DNA from: Leisingera sp. SS27
GTDB taxonomy: Bacteria; Pseudomonadota; Alphaproteobacteria; Rhodobacterales; Rhodobacteraceae
Reading direction: 5' to 3'
Length of the DNA: 64,000 bases
Assembly (NCBI RefSeq): GCF_028368855.1
Contig: NZ_JAQNCY010000001.1
Coordinates: forward strand, 1,054,001-1,118,000
The notes below the pieces were generated by a model. It searched no databases. It was given only the letters and a program-made list of their open reading frames with translations, and was not told the DNA's origin. A program made the translations under genes and the position numbers. Shown here one piece after another: positions 17,406 to 24,929 of the stretch (positions are counted from its first letter, which is position 1; every line of letters begins with the position of its first letter).

Positions 17406-19766
17406 GTGTCGACTACACAGCTCAACTTTGATGTAAGCACTGGCTTAAAAAGTGTTCTCGGCAGCGAACTGATCACAGACGATGAAGTAGCAATCTTCGA
17501 GCTTGTGAAGAACTCTTTCGATGCCGGCGCTACAGACGTAGGGCTCTACTTCTCGAAGGACAAGATTGTCGTATCGGACAATGGCTCGGGGATGAGCTAT
17601 GACGACATTCAGAATAAGTGGCTTTTTGTCGCATACTCATCAAAACGCATCAGAAGCAAGGGCAAGGACTTCAGAGACATTGTTGCTGACCGTAAGCACT
17701 ATGCAGGCAGCAAAGGCATTGGTCGCTTTTCTTCTGACCGGTTAGGCCGCTTTGTCAATCTTCAGACCCGCTCAAAAGACTCGCTTAGTTCAGAGGTTCA
17801 TGCAGTAACAATTGACTGGGATAAGTTCGACGACGACCATAAACAAAAGTTTGAGAAAATCCCGGTGACCTACGAAGAACGCCCTTCGGCCTTCGAAGTG
17901 CCAGAACATCTATTTAGAAGTGACCTTGGCACAGTTATCACAGTAACAACTCTAAGAAAGCCATGGACTAGGGACGCACTAAAGAGCCTGAAGTCAGCGC
18001 TAGCGAAGCTAATCAATCCTTTCGGAGCAACGACTGATGACTTTCAGATTACTATGTGGGCACCGGAGGAAATAGAAGCCGACAAGAAAGAGGAAAAACG
18101 AGCGCCCAACAAAGATGAATTTAATCCAAATCTCCTTGTAAATGGAAAAGTCGGAAATTTTATCTTCGAAACACTGAAGGAGAAAACCACCTTCATAGAA
18201 GTGTATATGGATGAAAAAAATGACCTCATCGAGAGCAAACTTACGGATCGCGGTGAACTCATTTACCACATTCGGGAAGCCAACCCCTACCCCAAGCTAA
18301 GAGGATCAGGTTTTCGCTGTCAGATTTTTTTCCTGAACCACTCGGCAAAAATGACATTCGCGCGCAGAGTTGGCGTGCCGTCGGTCCAATTTGGATCGGT
18401 CTTCTTGTTTCGAAATGGCTTTCGCGTCTTTCCAATCGGTGAAAGCGGCGATGACTGGTTCGGCATGGAGCGTCGAAAGGGACAAGGTTATGCTAGGTTC
18501 CTTGGCAACCGGGATGTGATTGGGCGTCTGGATGTCTCTGGGGATGACGAAGACTTCCAGGAGGCATCTAGCCGAAACTCAGGACTTATTGCAACCGCCG
18601 CAGTTCGCGAGCTCCGTGAATGCTTTTGGGAACACTGCTTAAAAAGACTGGAAAAGTATGTCGTACCAGTCACATTCAAGGACAAAGAGGACAAAAATAC
18701 TAGCGACATCTCTCGCTTATTGACTGATCCAGGCCGCGCTCGCGTGGCCAATGCGGTGGCAAAACTGGTTGACGATGATGGCATTGAACTAATCGGCTAC
18801 AGTGAACGGCTTATAGGAATTCTGAGTGAACGTTCTGCACAGTTCGAAGCTTCTCTTACAAGTCTAAGAGCCATTGCGAGAAAATCCCAAGACCGGGATT
18901 TATTTGCCTCTATTGAACATGCAGAAAGGCGTTTTAAGGAGCTTCGAAAATCCGAGGAAGCAGCCAGGAAACAGGCCGATGAAGAGCGAAAGGCCAAAGA
19001 AGCTGCACAAGCAAAAGCCGAAGCTGCTCAACAGAAGGCGGTATTATACTCGGAGCAACTTGAAGAAGAAAAAAAGAGGAACCTGTTTCTCACATCTATT
19101 TCAAACCTAGATACCGACACCATTCTCAATCTTCACCATCAAGTAACTATTTACTCCGTTGATATACAGCAAAGAATCGAGAACCTCCTTGTGAGCATTG
19201 CGGGTAAAGAGGTAGTCCCCACCTCAGAAATCGTGGATGCATTGGATGGCGTATCTCTTCTAAACCGTAAAATTTCTGGGATTGCGAAGTTTGCAACAAA
19301 GGCAAACTTCCGGCTTGAGTCAGAAAAGATTGAGGCAAATCTCGCTGAGTACGTCGAGCAATATGTCAATGATGTTGCTCGTGACTTCCTTGTGGGTCCC
19401 TTCACATTGTCAGTTGAGAGAGATGGGGAAGGAGTTGTTCAACGCTTCAAGCCGATTGACGTAGCCGTGATAGTTGACAATTTGATTGCAAACGCCCGAA
19501 AGGCCCGTGCGACCAGGGTTGCGTTTGAAATCTCCCACCCTTCCAAATCATCGACACATATTCGTGTGTCTGACAATGGACGAGGATTCAGCAAGACTAT
19601 AGATGAATTGACGCGAGTTTTTGAGAAGGGTTATACGACCACAGATGGATCAGGCTTGGGACTTTATCATGTCAAACAGGTTCTGGGTGAAATGAACGGT
19701 ACAATTGAAGCCATGAAGAGCGAAGCGAAGCGTGGCGCAACCTTCTTGATTAGGATTTCGAAGTGA
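17406..19766 (+). CDS. Double-GHKL ATPase: MORC/MutL-like N-terminus and histidine-kinase-like C-terminus
   Basis: The 786-aa protein has two separate Bergerat ATP-binding folds. The N-terminal one has FELVKNSFDA (E32, N36, D39), VSDNGSGM (57-63) and GSKGIGRFSSDRLG (101-114), the pattern of MORC/MutL/Hsp90-type ATPases. A long middle region follows, then a charged coiled coil (about 500-560), an LHHQ segment near 576 that could be a phospho-accepting His box, and a kinase-type fold with VDNLIANARKA, VSDNGRGF and GSGLGLYHVKQVL (690-757). GTG start is preceded by AAGGA. It overlaps the receiver gene by 4 bases (GTGA). I infer a sensor that reads DNA or an invader and signals by phosphotransfer. 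Confidence 0.85.
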   Translation: MSTTQLNFDVSTGLKSVLGSELITDDEVAIFELVKNSFDAGATDVGLYFSKDKIVVSDNGSGMSYDDIQNKWLFVAYSSKRIRSKGKDFRDIVADRKHYAGSKGIGRFSSDRLGRFVNLQTRSKDSLSSEVHAVTIDWDKFDDDHKQKFEKIPVTYEERPSAFEVPEHLFRSDLGTVITVTTLRKPWTRDALKSLKSALAKLINPFGATTDDFQITMWAPEEIEADKKEEKRAPNKDEFNPNLLVNGKVGNFIFETLKEKTTFIEVYMDEKNDLIESKLTDRGELIYHIREANPYPKLRGSGFRCQIFFLNHSAKMTFARRVGVPSVQFGSVFLFRNGFRVFPIGESGDDWFGMERRKGQGYARFLGNRDVIGRLDVSGDDEDFQEASSRNSGLIATAAVRELRECFWEHCLKRLEKYVVPVTFKDKEDKNTSDISRLLTDPGRARVANAVAKLVDDDGIELIGYSERLIGILSERSAQFEASLTSLRAIARKSQDRDLFASIEHAERRFKELRKSEEAARKQADEERKAKEAAQAKAEAAQQKAVLYSEQLEEEKKRNLFLTSISNLDTDTILNLHHQVTIYSVDIQQRIENLLVSIAGKEVVPTSEIVDALDGVSLLNRKISGIAKFATKANFRLESEKIEANLAEYVEQYVNDVARDFLVGPFTLSVERDGEGVVQRFKPIDVAVIVDNLIANARKARATRVAFEISHPSKSSTHIRVSDNGRGFSKTIDELTRVFEKGYTTTDGSGLGLYHVKQVLGEMNGTIEAMKSEAKRGATFLIRISK

Positions 19767-20659
19767 GGCTGGAATTTAACGTACTTTGGGTCGAGGACCA
19801 ACAAGACCAAGTAATCGCTCAAAAAGAACGCATCTCCACGTTACTACGAAAGGAAGGATTTCGCTTCCAAGTTCAATTTGCAAATAGCGTAGAGCAGGCG
19901 TCCAGCTTCCTGAGTGATGACGTCTATGGAGATCACATCGACCTTGTTCTGATGGACTATGATCTTGGCACGGGTAAACGCGGCGATGAGGGCCTCGAAA
20001 TTGTTCGTCAAGAGTTTCCTTATAAAGACATTGTCTTCTACTCTGGGCAACGTACGGCAGACCTTGCTCAAATGGTTTCAGACAAACACGTTCAAGGGGT
20101 CTTTGTTTGCCATCGCCCCGAACTGCCTGACACAGTTCACGGAGTGTTTGAGAATCTGGTTCGCAAAGTCTTGGACATCGACCATGCCAGGGGCATCGTC
20201 ATGGGAGCAACCAGCGACATTGACAACGTTATAGTTGGCCTCCTTCAAAAACGATTTGACGACAGCCATGGCGAAGAGCAGGCAGCACTTCTTTCCGAGA
20301 TCCCTAAACGGCTCGATCAAAAAAAGAAGGCCTTTGGGGAGAACCTAGAAACGATCCTTCAAGCCCAGCACCCAAATGACCTTCTGTCGCATCACTCAGT
20401 TTTCACGAGCGATGATAGGCTTCGCCTACTAGGCAAGCTGCTTAAAATAACTGGAAAAGATACTGAGAAATTGAAGTCCTTCACAGACTATCGAGAAAAT
20501 GTTGTTCCGAAAAGAAATGATCTGGCCCATGTTACAGTTAAAGTAGAAGGCTTTTCTCGCAAACTGATTGACAGAAAGGGAATAGAATTCACCTCCGAGC
20601 AAATGAACGCACTGCGCCTTAAGCTGCTTGAATTCCAAGAGAAACTGTCGGAGCTTTAA
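19763..20659 (+). CDS. Receiver-domain protein with C-terminal HEPN-like RNase motif
   Basis: This 298-aa protein starts at a GTG overlapping the upstream stop. Residues 1-135 are a response-regulator receiver: acidic pair E11/D12, phospho-acceptor D65 in LMDYD, and S94 in FYSGQ. The usual conserved Lys is Arg (R118 in CHRP). Residues 150-298 are all-helical and contain R251-N-D-L-A-H256, which fits the HEPN ribonuclease R-N-x3-H signature, after the helix YRENVVPK. The reading as an RNase output gated by phosphorylation is inference from that motif. It has no DNA-binding output domain. Its last 13 codons overlap the methyltransferase tail-to-tail. Confidence 0.8.
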   Translation: MRLEFNVLWVEDQQDQVIAQKERISTLLRKEGFRFQVQFANSVEQASSFLSDDVYGDHIDLVLMDYDLGTGKRGDEGLEIVRQEFPYKDIVFYSGQRTADLAQMVSDKHVQGVFVCHRPELPDTVHGVFENLVRKVLDIDHARGIVMGATSDIDNVIVGLLQKRFDDSHGEEQAALLSEIPKRLDQKKKAFGENLETILQAQHPNDLLSHHSVFTSDDRLRLLGKLLKITGKDTEKLKSFTDYRENVVPKRNDLAHVTVKVEGFSRKLIDRKGIEFTSEQMNALRLKLLEFQEKLSEL

Positions 20660-21911
20660 CTTCCTTCATTAAATCAGCTTCTTGAAGCAGGGATATTAGA
20701 GTTCGCCCCAGAGCTTCCGCCATAATCGGCGGAACAGCATTCGCGACCTGCGTGAATCGGGGCACCTCACTTCTTCTACGCAATCCACCTGAGGTATATT
20801 TCCCCCTGAACTCAAACCAGTCTGGAAAACTCTGTAGCCTTGCGTTTTCTCTAACCGTCAAGGTGCGAGGCTCCGAATAATGGATCAAGTCATCGGGCAT
20901 ACTTGTAATGGTCGGAGACGGACTATCGGGGTCCAATACACGGATTGCAGACTTTTTTAAGCCTAGGCTAGCCCTGTATTCAGAAGACAACGAAACATTG
21001 AGACGCCCTTCTGCGTGGCATCGTTCGATGATTTTGGAGAACCGCTCGACTATGTGGTCCTGGTGCCGCGCAAGACGTGTGTCAGTGAGCCGTTCGCCAA
21101 CACCCTCGCGCATAAGCCTTTGGAATGTCGTCTTCGGCTGAATATATGAGATCTCCTGAAATCCCTTACTCTCCTGGCTTGGCACGGTTCCATTTCTAGA
21201 AACTTCGAGGTCGGAAATAGCCTCGCGGCTCGTTACCGGAACGCCAGGTATGCCTTTTTCACTCAGGAAAGCCTGCCTTGATTTTTCAAGCGCTACCAGA
21301 GGGTTAACTACCCCAGAAGAAACATCCCTGCGGATGCCTACGATGAAAAGCCTCATCCTCCTTTGTGGAACGCCAAAGCGGCTGACATCAATTAGCTCGT
21401 GTGAAACATCATAGTCTTCACTCAAGCGTTCGACGATCCAGTTCGCGTAGTTTCTCGTTCCTGACGGTTCAGTAGAGTCCTTGAAATCGCTCGACATTCC
21501 CCTGACGTTCTCAATCAGAACCGCCCTAGGCTGGAGAGTCTCGATGAAGCGAAGGTACTGAGACACGAGCTGATTTCGAGGATCGGCAGGGTTTCTCTTA
21601 CCTGCCGACGAAAACCCCTGACATGGTGGGCCGCCAACAATGAGATCCACACTACCGCTAAGTGAGCCCAGCTTTTGTTGATACTTTTCGTTGACGTCCC
21701 CTAAGCAAGCAGCCTCCTTTGGCAACCAATCGGGCCAGTTGTAACCTAGATTACGCTCACCTGATCCCAAGTTGTGCTGAAGAGTTTCAAAAGCGAAATC
21801 ATCTTTCTCAACTGCAAACAGACCACGAAATCCGGCCTGCATCAGGCCAAGGCTTAGTCCTCCGCATCCTGCAAACAGATCAATAAAACAAGGTTGGTTC
21901 GATGATTGCAT
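20619..21911 (-). CDS. DNA (cytosine-5-)-methyltransferase
   Basis: It has the full set of C5-methyltransferase motifs in order: I (FIDLFAGCGGLSLG), IV with catalytic Cys (GGPPCQGFS), VI (LIENVRG), VIII (QRRMRLFIVG), a target-recognition region, IX (RTLTVRENARLQSFP) and X (QVANAVPPIMAEALG). I chose the Met just before SSNQPCFIDLF at 21911; the frame is open to 21974 but the extra 21 residues are not family-like. It is convergent with, and overlaps by 41 bases, the receiver-HEPN gene. No restriction endonuclease or Vsr gene is seen nearby. Target site is unknown. Confidence 0.93.
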   Translation of the reverse strand: MQSSNQPCFIDLFAGCGGLSLGLMQAGFRGLFAVEKDDFAFETLQHNLGSGERNLGYNWPDWLPKEAACLGDVNEKYQQKLGSLSGSVDLIVGGPPCQGFSSAGKRNPADPRNQLVSQYLRFIETLQPRAVLIENVRGMSSDFKDSTEPSGTRNYANWIVERLSEDYDVSHELIDVSRFGVPQRRMRLFIVGIRRDVSSGVVNPLVALEKSRQAFLSEKGIPGVPVTSREAISDLEVSRNGTVPSQESKGFQEISYIQPKTTFQRLMREGVGERLTDTRLARHQDHIVERFSKIIERCHAEGRLNVSLSSEYRASLGLKKSAIRVLDPDSPSPTITSMPDDLIHYSEPRTLTVRENARLQSFPDWFEFRGKYTSGGLRRRSEVPRFTQVANAVPPIMAEALGRTLISLLQEADLMKEVKAPTVSLGIQAA

Positions 21912-22013
21912 CTTCCAGTGCCAATATATGCTTTTGAGACCTAGGTACACATTCATCACAGAAGTGCCAGGCAAATTTCAAGTTCAACCATAACTAAAGC
22001 CATAGATATCCAT

Positions 22014-23453
22014 CTATGTGTGCTTTGCTGCCGATGCTAAGACACTGTCCTGCGACTTGACGGCCTCCTTGCCCGCCAGAATCTTTGAGATGGCCGCTCT
22101 CACGCCCTCACTACAAGTTATCGTGCAATATTGAACGTTACTTCGCCCCAGCATTGCCTCAGAAAGTTGCTGAGCGAATGGCTCCAGAAGCTCTAGAATA
22201 TCGAACCTGCGTCCAGTGTTCCGCTCCCAAGCCACGACTGCTTCAGATTGAGCCACGTTCAAAACACTAACCGGCTGGCCTTCCATGCAACCTGTCTCAC
22301 CGAGGGGTTTGAAGCCCTTCACAATCGCCCAAGCTGCAAGTTTGTCGCCCGGGATGGGTACCACATCTGAGATCCCACAAAAAACATTTGCCTGGGTAGT
22401 GACGCCGCCCTCTCGCTCACGATCAAGCTTCGGCACATCTGAGCAGATATCGTGAGGTCCCGCTCGAAGTTGCCCACTTACGACTTCAGCACCCTCAGCT
22501 CGACCAGTGCCTTTCCCACCCCCCTCCTCCATAGAGAGAAGACGATAGACAATTTGGCCCTTGTGAATAATCCTCCGGGGCTTCTGCCGCTTGCTGTCCG
22601 CTTGTTTTCGAAATTCTTGAAATCGGCCTTTGCATCTCAAGAGGCGCTTCTTCTTACCACCAATCATGAACGCTACAAATACTTCTGAGTGATCAGCGGA
22701 AGCAATCTGAAAGGCTGCGTGTGACGGCTTTACGCAGTAGTGTGCCGCCGCAGAAAAACTACTCCGAGCCACGCGCTTCAATTCGATGCTTGCCCGCTGG
22801 TAGCCGAAACGTTTTGCATGACGAAGAAGGGCGTCCATCATTTTCCCCTCAGCCATGGCACCCGCCTCGACTTTCAGCAATCCGTGAAAATGCAAAAAAA
22901 ACGTCCTGTCGTCGGCCCGGTAAGGAGTTTCCATTTTCCAGATAACCGGCTCTACAGCGCCTCCTGCCGCCTGCCCCAGCTCTTCTTCGAGGTTTCTTAA
23001 GCGGCGAAAGCCTTCGTCGACTGACGCAAACAGCCCATCTATGCTAGTTCGTGATCCCACCGCGGGAACGGTAATCATCCAAAACGTCGCCCCTTGCCTG
23101 AACTCCATTTCTGCAAAGCAGTTCAAGAAGCCAGCCAACTTCGAAGCCCCAGACATTGCCACTGATGGCAAATTTTTGTCATTCCGGTAGGAAAACTTGT
23201 CTGTAATGGCCAAGAACTCGCCGGGCGGCAAGGGCATTAGAAGCTGGCTCAAGGGCTCACTGCTAGAACGCAACAAGTTGATTCCATGCTTTTGCCCATA
23301 GTCAGCGACAACCCAACTCATTTTTCTATAGTTGAGCCCTCCGTCGGAAAGTTTGAAGCCACCCCTAAACTCTGCCTGTTGACCGATCTTTTTTAACTTT
23401 GGAAAAACCCATTCCTCAGCAACTTCGCTCGTTACTTTCTCGTTTCTTGCCAA
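22014..23453 (-). CDS. rep: HUH-type replication initiator-like protein
   Basis: This 479-aa protein is read from TTG at 23453, supported by AAAGGA seven bases upstream. It carries a candidate Rep catalytic core: WMITVPAVG (about 125-133), LHFHGLL with H188 and H190 (HUH), and HYCVKPS with Y239 and K242 (Y-x-x-K). These motifs are in the order expected of rolling-circle Rep proteins. The C-terminal half has no family I recognise. With the relaxase it suggests the excised circle can replicate and be mobilized. Assignment rests on motifs only. Confidence 0.6.
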   Translation of the reverse strand: MARNEKVTSEVAEEWVFPKLKKIGQQAEFRGGFKLSDGGLNYRKMSWVVADYGQKHGINLLRSSSEPLSQLLMPLPPGEFLAITDKFSYRNDKNLPSVAMSGASKLAGFLNCFAEMEFRQGATFWMITVPAVGSRTSIDGLFASVDEGFRRLRNLEEELGQAAGGAVEPVIWKMETPYRADDRTFFLHFHGLLKVEAGAMAEGKMMDALLRHAKRFGYQRASIELKRVARSSFSAAAHYCVKPSHAAFQIASADHSEVFVAFMIGGKKKRLLRCKGRFQEFRKQADSKRQKPRRIIHKGQIVYRLLSMEEGGGKGTGRAEGAEVVSGQLRAGPHDICSDVPKLDREREGGVTTQANVFCGISDVVPIPGDKLAAWAIVKGFKPLGETGCMEGQPVSVLNVAQSEAVVAWERNTGRRFDILELLEPFAQQLSEAMLGRSNVQYCTITCSEGVRAAISKILAGKEAVKSQDSVLASAAKHT

Positions 23454-23915
23454 TTAGTAATCCTTTCCCTGAACAAAGGATCGACAAGCAGATGAATGGT
23501 TGCGCAGCTATCAGCTGCTCCTTCTGCTTCAGGCTCTCGATCCTACTTCAATGCAGCAGCTTCGACTCGCCAAACGAAACTGAAGCCGAAGACAGCCTTG
23601 TCGAGGATCTTGCAAATGTTGGTTTCACTGAGTTTAAGTCCTCAACTCCTTGCCAGATCCAACACCTGAGATGAGGCAAGGAAGTCCCTCTTCTCGCGCA
23701 TACTACGCAGAACAATTCGCCAATGTGGCGCTGCAACAGGTGCCGACAACCTATCCGGTCTGAGCGAAACTTCGCCGATCTCAATGTTGACACACCACTG
23801 ATTTTATTACATAAATTGCGCACCATCGTGATTCGACTGTATTCACTCGACATGCGCTTGCTGGAGCCAAAGCTCCGAGCGGCGGCTTTCGAGAAACAGG
23901 ATCAGGACGAAACAC
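23454..23915. other. 462-base region upstream of rep, no convincing gene
   Basis: Short open frames exist on both strands but none has a good start signal or a recognisable product. A 6-bp-arm hairpin (GCAGCT-ATC-AGCTGC) lies at 23504-23518, about 50 bases upstream of the rep start. The region probably holds the rep promoter and could hold a replication origin. Confidence 0.4.
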
Positions 23916-24182
23916 TTGCCTCACCAGAACAACATCGAGCTAGAGCAGCCTGTCGACGACAGTGACGTAACCTTCATTCGCGACGCAGCGAAAGAATGGC
24001 CTGACTTCAAACCGATTTACGTTCCGCTTATCGAAGCTCCGAAATGGTTTGGGGTTTCCCGCGACACTATTTATCGCGCCAGTAAAGCTGGTGACCTTGA
24101 AATCTACAAAGCCGGCAGCCGCTCCATCCTCAAAGTGACGGAAGTTCAAAGATGGGTAGAACGATCTGGAAGAAGCGCTTGA
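23916..24182 (+). CDS. Excisionase-like helix-turn-helix protein
   Basis: This 88-aa protein is read from TTG at 23916 with AGGA eight bases upstream. Its C-terminal half is a MerR/excisionase-type winged HTH: EAPKWFGVSRDTIYRASKAG, then LEIYKAGSRSILKVTEVQRWVE. Such proteins direct integrases toward excision. It sits at the opposite end of the element from the integrase, 79 bases from the right attachment repeat, so in the excised circle the two genes lie on either side of att. The first 30 residues are unusual for the family and may reflect a later true start. Confidence 0.8.
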   Translation: MPHQNNIELEQPVDDSDVTFIRDAAKEWPDFKPIYVPLIEAPKWFGVSRDTIYRASKAGDLEIYKAGSRSILKVTEVQRWVERSGRSA

Positions 24183-24184
24183 CG

Positions 24185-24207
24185 ATTGTGGGGCTGAATG
24201 TGGGGAC
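24185..24207 (+). promoter_or_regulatory. Paired TGTGGGG motif near the right element end (candidate integrase arm site)
   Basis: Two TGTGGGG heptamers are separated by CTGAA, just after the stop of the HTH gene and 55 bases before the attachment repeat. It matches the left pair at 13629-13651 apart from swapped T/A spacer bases and is in the same orientation. Confidence 0.55.
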
Positions 24208-24240
24208 AGCACATTTTCTGCCCCTTTCAACTCAATGAAA

Positions 24241-24259
24241 TCAAGACTTTAAGTCTTGA
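24241..24259. repeat. Palindrome adjacent to the tRNA 3' end
   Basis: TCAAGACTT and AAGTCTTGA flank one T immediately inside the right attachment repeat. It may terminate the tRNA transcript or bind the recombination complex. Confidence 0.5.
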
Positions 24260-24261
24260 CA

Positions 24262-24280
24262 ATGGTGCGGTCGAGAAGAC
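24262..24280. repeat. Right attachment repeat (tRNA-Leu 3' end)
   Basis: This is the 19-base sequence identical to 13498-13516. It covers the CCA end, discriminator, 3' acceptor strand and part of the T arm of tRNA-Leu on the minus strand. Confidence 0.9.
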
Positions 24281-24349
24281 TCGAACTTCCACTCCGGTTA
24301 AGGAACAGCGACCTCAACGCTGCGCGTCTACCAATTCCGCCACGACCGC
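24263..24349 (-). tRNA. tRNA-Leu (anticodon GAG)
   Basis: The minus strand folds as an 87-base tRNA with encoded CCA. The acceptor stem is GCGGTCG with CGACCGC, the D arm contains GGTAGACGC, the anticodon stem-loop is CAGCG-TTGAGGT-CGCTG giving GAG, there is a long type II variable arm, and the T loop is TTCGAGT. It is intact, so the element rebuilt or kept the 3' end on integration. Confidence 0.97.
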
Positions 24350-24519
24350 ACTGTCTTAGGCTTGGTGTAGCGGCGTATAGACCAGCCCGGATGCGATGTG
24401 AAGCCGAAAATCGTGTTTTTTGCGCAGAATATCGCAGCTGCGGTTTTGGGTTGCCAACTGGCGGAGAACAGCCGGTTTTTCGGGTTACCCTCCAGCTTGC
24501 AGAAGATCAAAGGGCGCAC

Positions 24520-24666
24520 TCAGTTGCCCCGGGAAGCCATCCGGCGGCGCAGCACAATCTCGCCTGGCATCTGGTCACAACAGGCGGGGAACTGATCGTG
24601 ATCCACATATGCTGCCAGATCCTGCACATCCCGGCTTGCCTGCTTGGCCAGCTGGTGCAGGGTCAT
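24520..24666 (-). CDS. Possible small protein (48 aa)
   Basis: The minus-strand frame from ATG 24666 to TGA 24520 has host-like codon use and a helical, charged N-terminal half (MTLHQLAKQASRDVQDL). It then has a CC pair and a basic end. No family is recognised. The frame stays open 17 codons upstream of the ATG to a TAG, so it may be the tail of a decayed gene near the integration hotspot. Confidence 0.35.
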   Translation of the reverse strand: MTLHQLAKQASRDVQDLAAYVDHDQFPACCDQMPGEIVLRRRMASRGN

Positions 24667-24845
24667 GCCCGGCCCGCTCAGCCGGGGCAGCCGGACGCAG
24701 GCAAAGCGGTTTTTAATCGCAAACCCCTAATGAAACACACCCATAAACTGCATGGGGAGCACATCAAATCATGCTTTGAGGAATATCCGCAGCAAGCGGG
24801 TAGCGTCTAAAACCGCACTGCACCAAACAAACACTTGAAAATTCC

Positions 24846-24857
24846 GGGGGGGGGGGG
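24846..24857. repeat. Homopolymeric G tract (12 G)
   Basis: Twelve consecutive G residues lie in the intergenic region downstream of the minus-strand PGBD gene and beyond its terminator. Such runs are prone to slippage and to sequencing error. Confidence 0.8.
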
Positions 24858-24873
24858 TGGTGAGGCAGCACTG

Positions 24874-24899
24874 AAAAGGCCGGCAGAATTGCCGGCCTT
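24874..24899 (-). terminator. Intrinsic terminator of the PGBD gene
   Basis: On the minus strand a 9-bp stem (AAGGCCGGC with GCCGGCCTT) and a 6-base loop are followed by TTTT, 31 bases after the stop codon at 24930. Confidence 0.8.
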
Positions 24900-24929
24900 C
24901 CTATCTTTTCACAATGTCAGCCCTGGCGC

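Larger units (their letters stand above)
13498..24280. mobile_element. Integrative mobilizable element inserted at tRNA-Leu(GAG)
   Basis: The element is bounded by a perfect 19-bp direct repeat. The right copy is the 3' end of an intact tRNA-Leu, so integration into the tRNA is seen directly. Contents in order are a tyrosine integrase, a small acidic protein, a Mob/Pre relaxase (minus), a serine resolvase, a GHKL ATPase and receiver-HEPN pair, a cytosine-5 DNA methyltransferase (minus), an HUH Rep (minus) and an excisionase-like HTH protein. Base composition is clearly lower in GC than both flanks, with many AGA/TTA-type codons and several GTG or TTG starts. There is no conjugation machinery, so transfer would need a helper element. 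Confidence 0.9.
24350..24929. other. 580-base region between tRNA-Leu and the PGBD gene
   Basis: It holds a possible small gene (24520-24666, minus), a 12-base G run (24846-24857) and a minus-strand terminator (24874-24899). A long plus-strand frame starting inside the tRNA is not credible. Confidence 0.6.

Noticed and set aside
20619-21911. Reading the methyltransferase as half of a classical type II restriction-modification pair
   Set aside because: No restriction endonuclease or Vsr-like protein is found on either side; neighbours are the GHKL/receiver pair and a Rep-like gene.
24256-24810. Plus-strand frame of 184 codons starting inside tRNA-Leu
   Set aside because: It overlaps the tRNA and attachment site, has no ribosome-binding site and no recognisable product.
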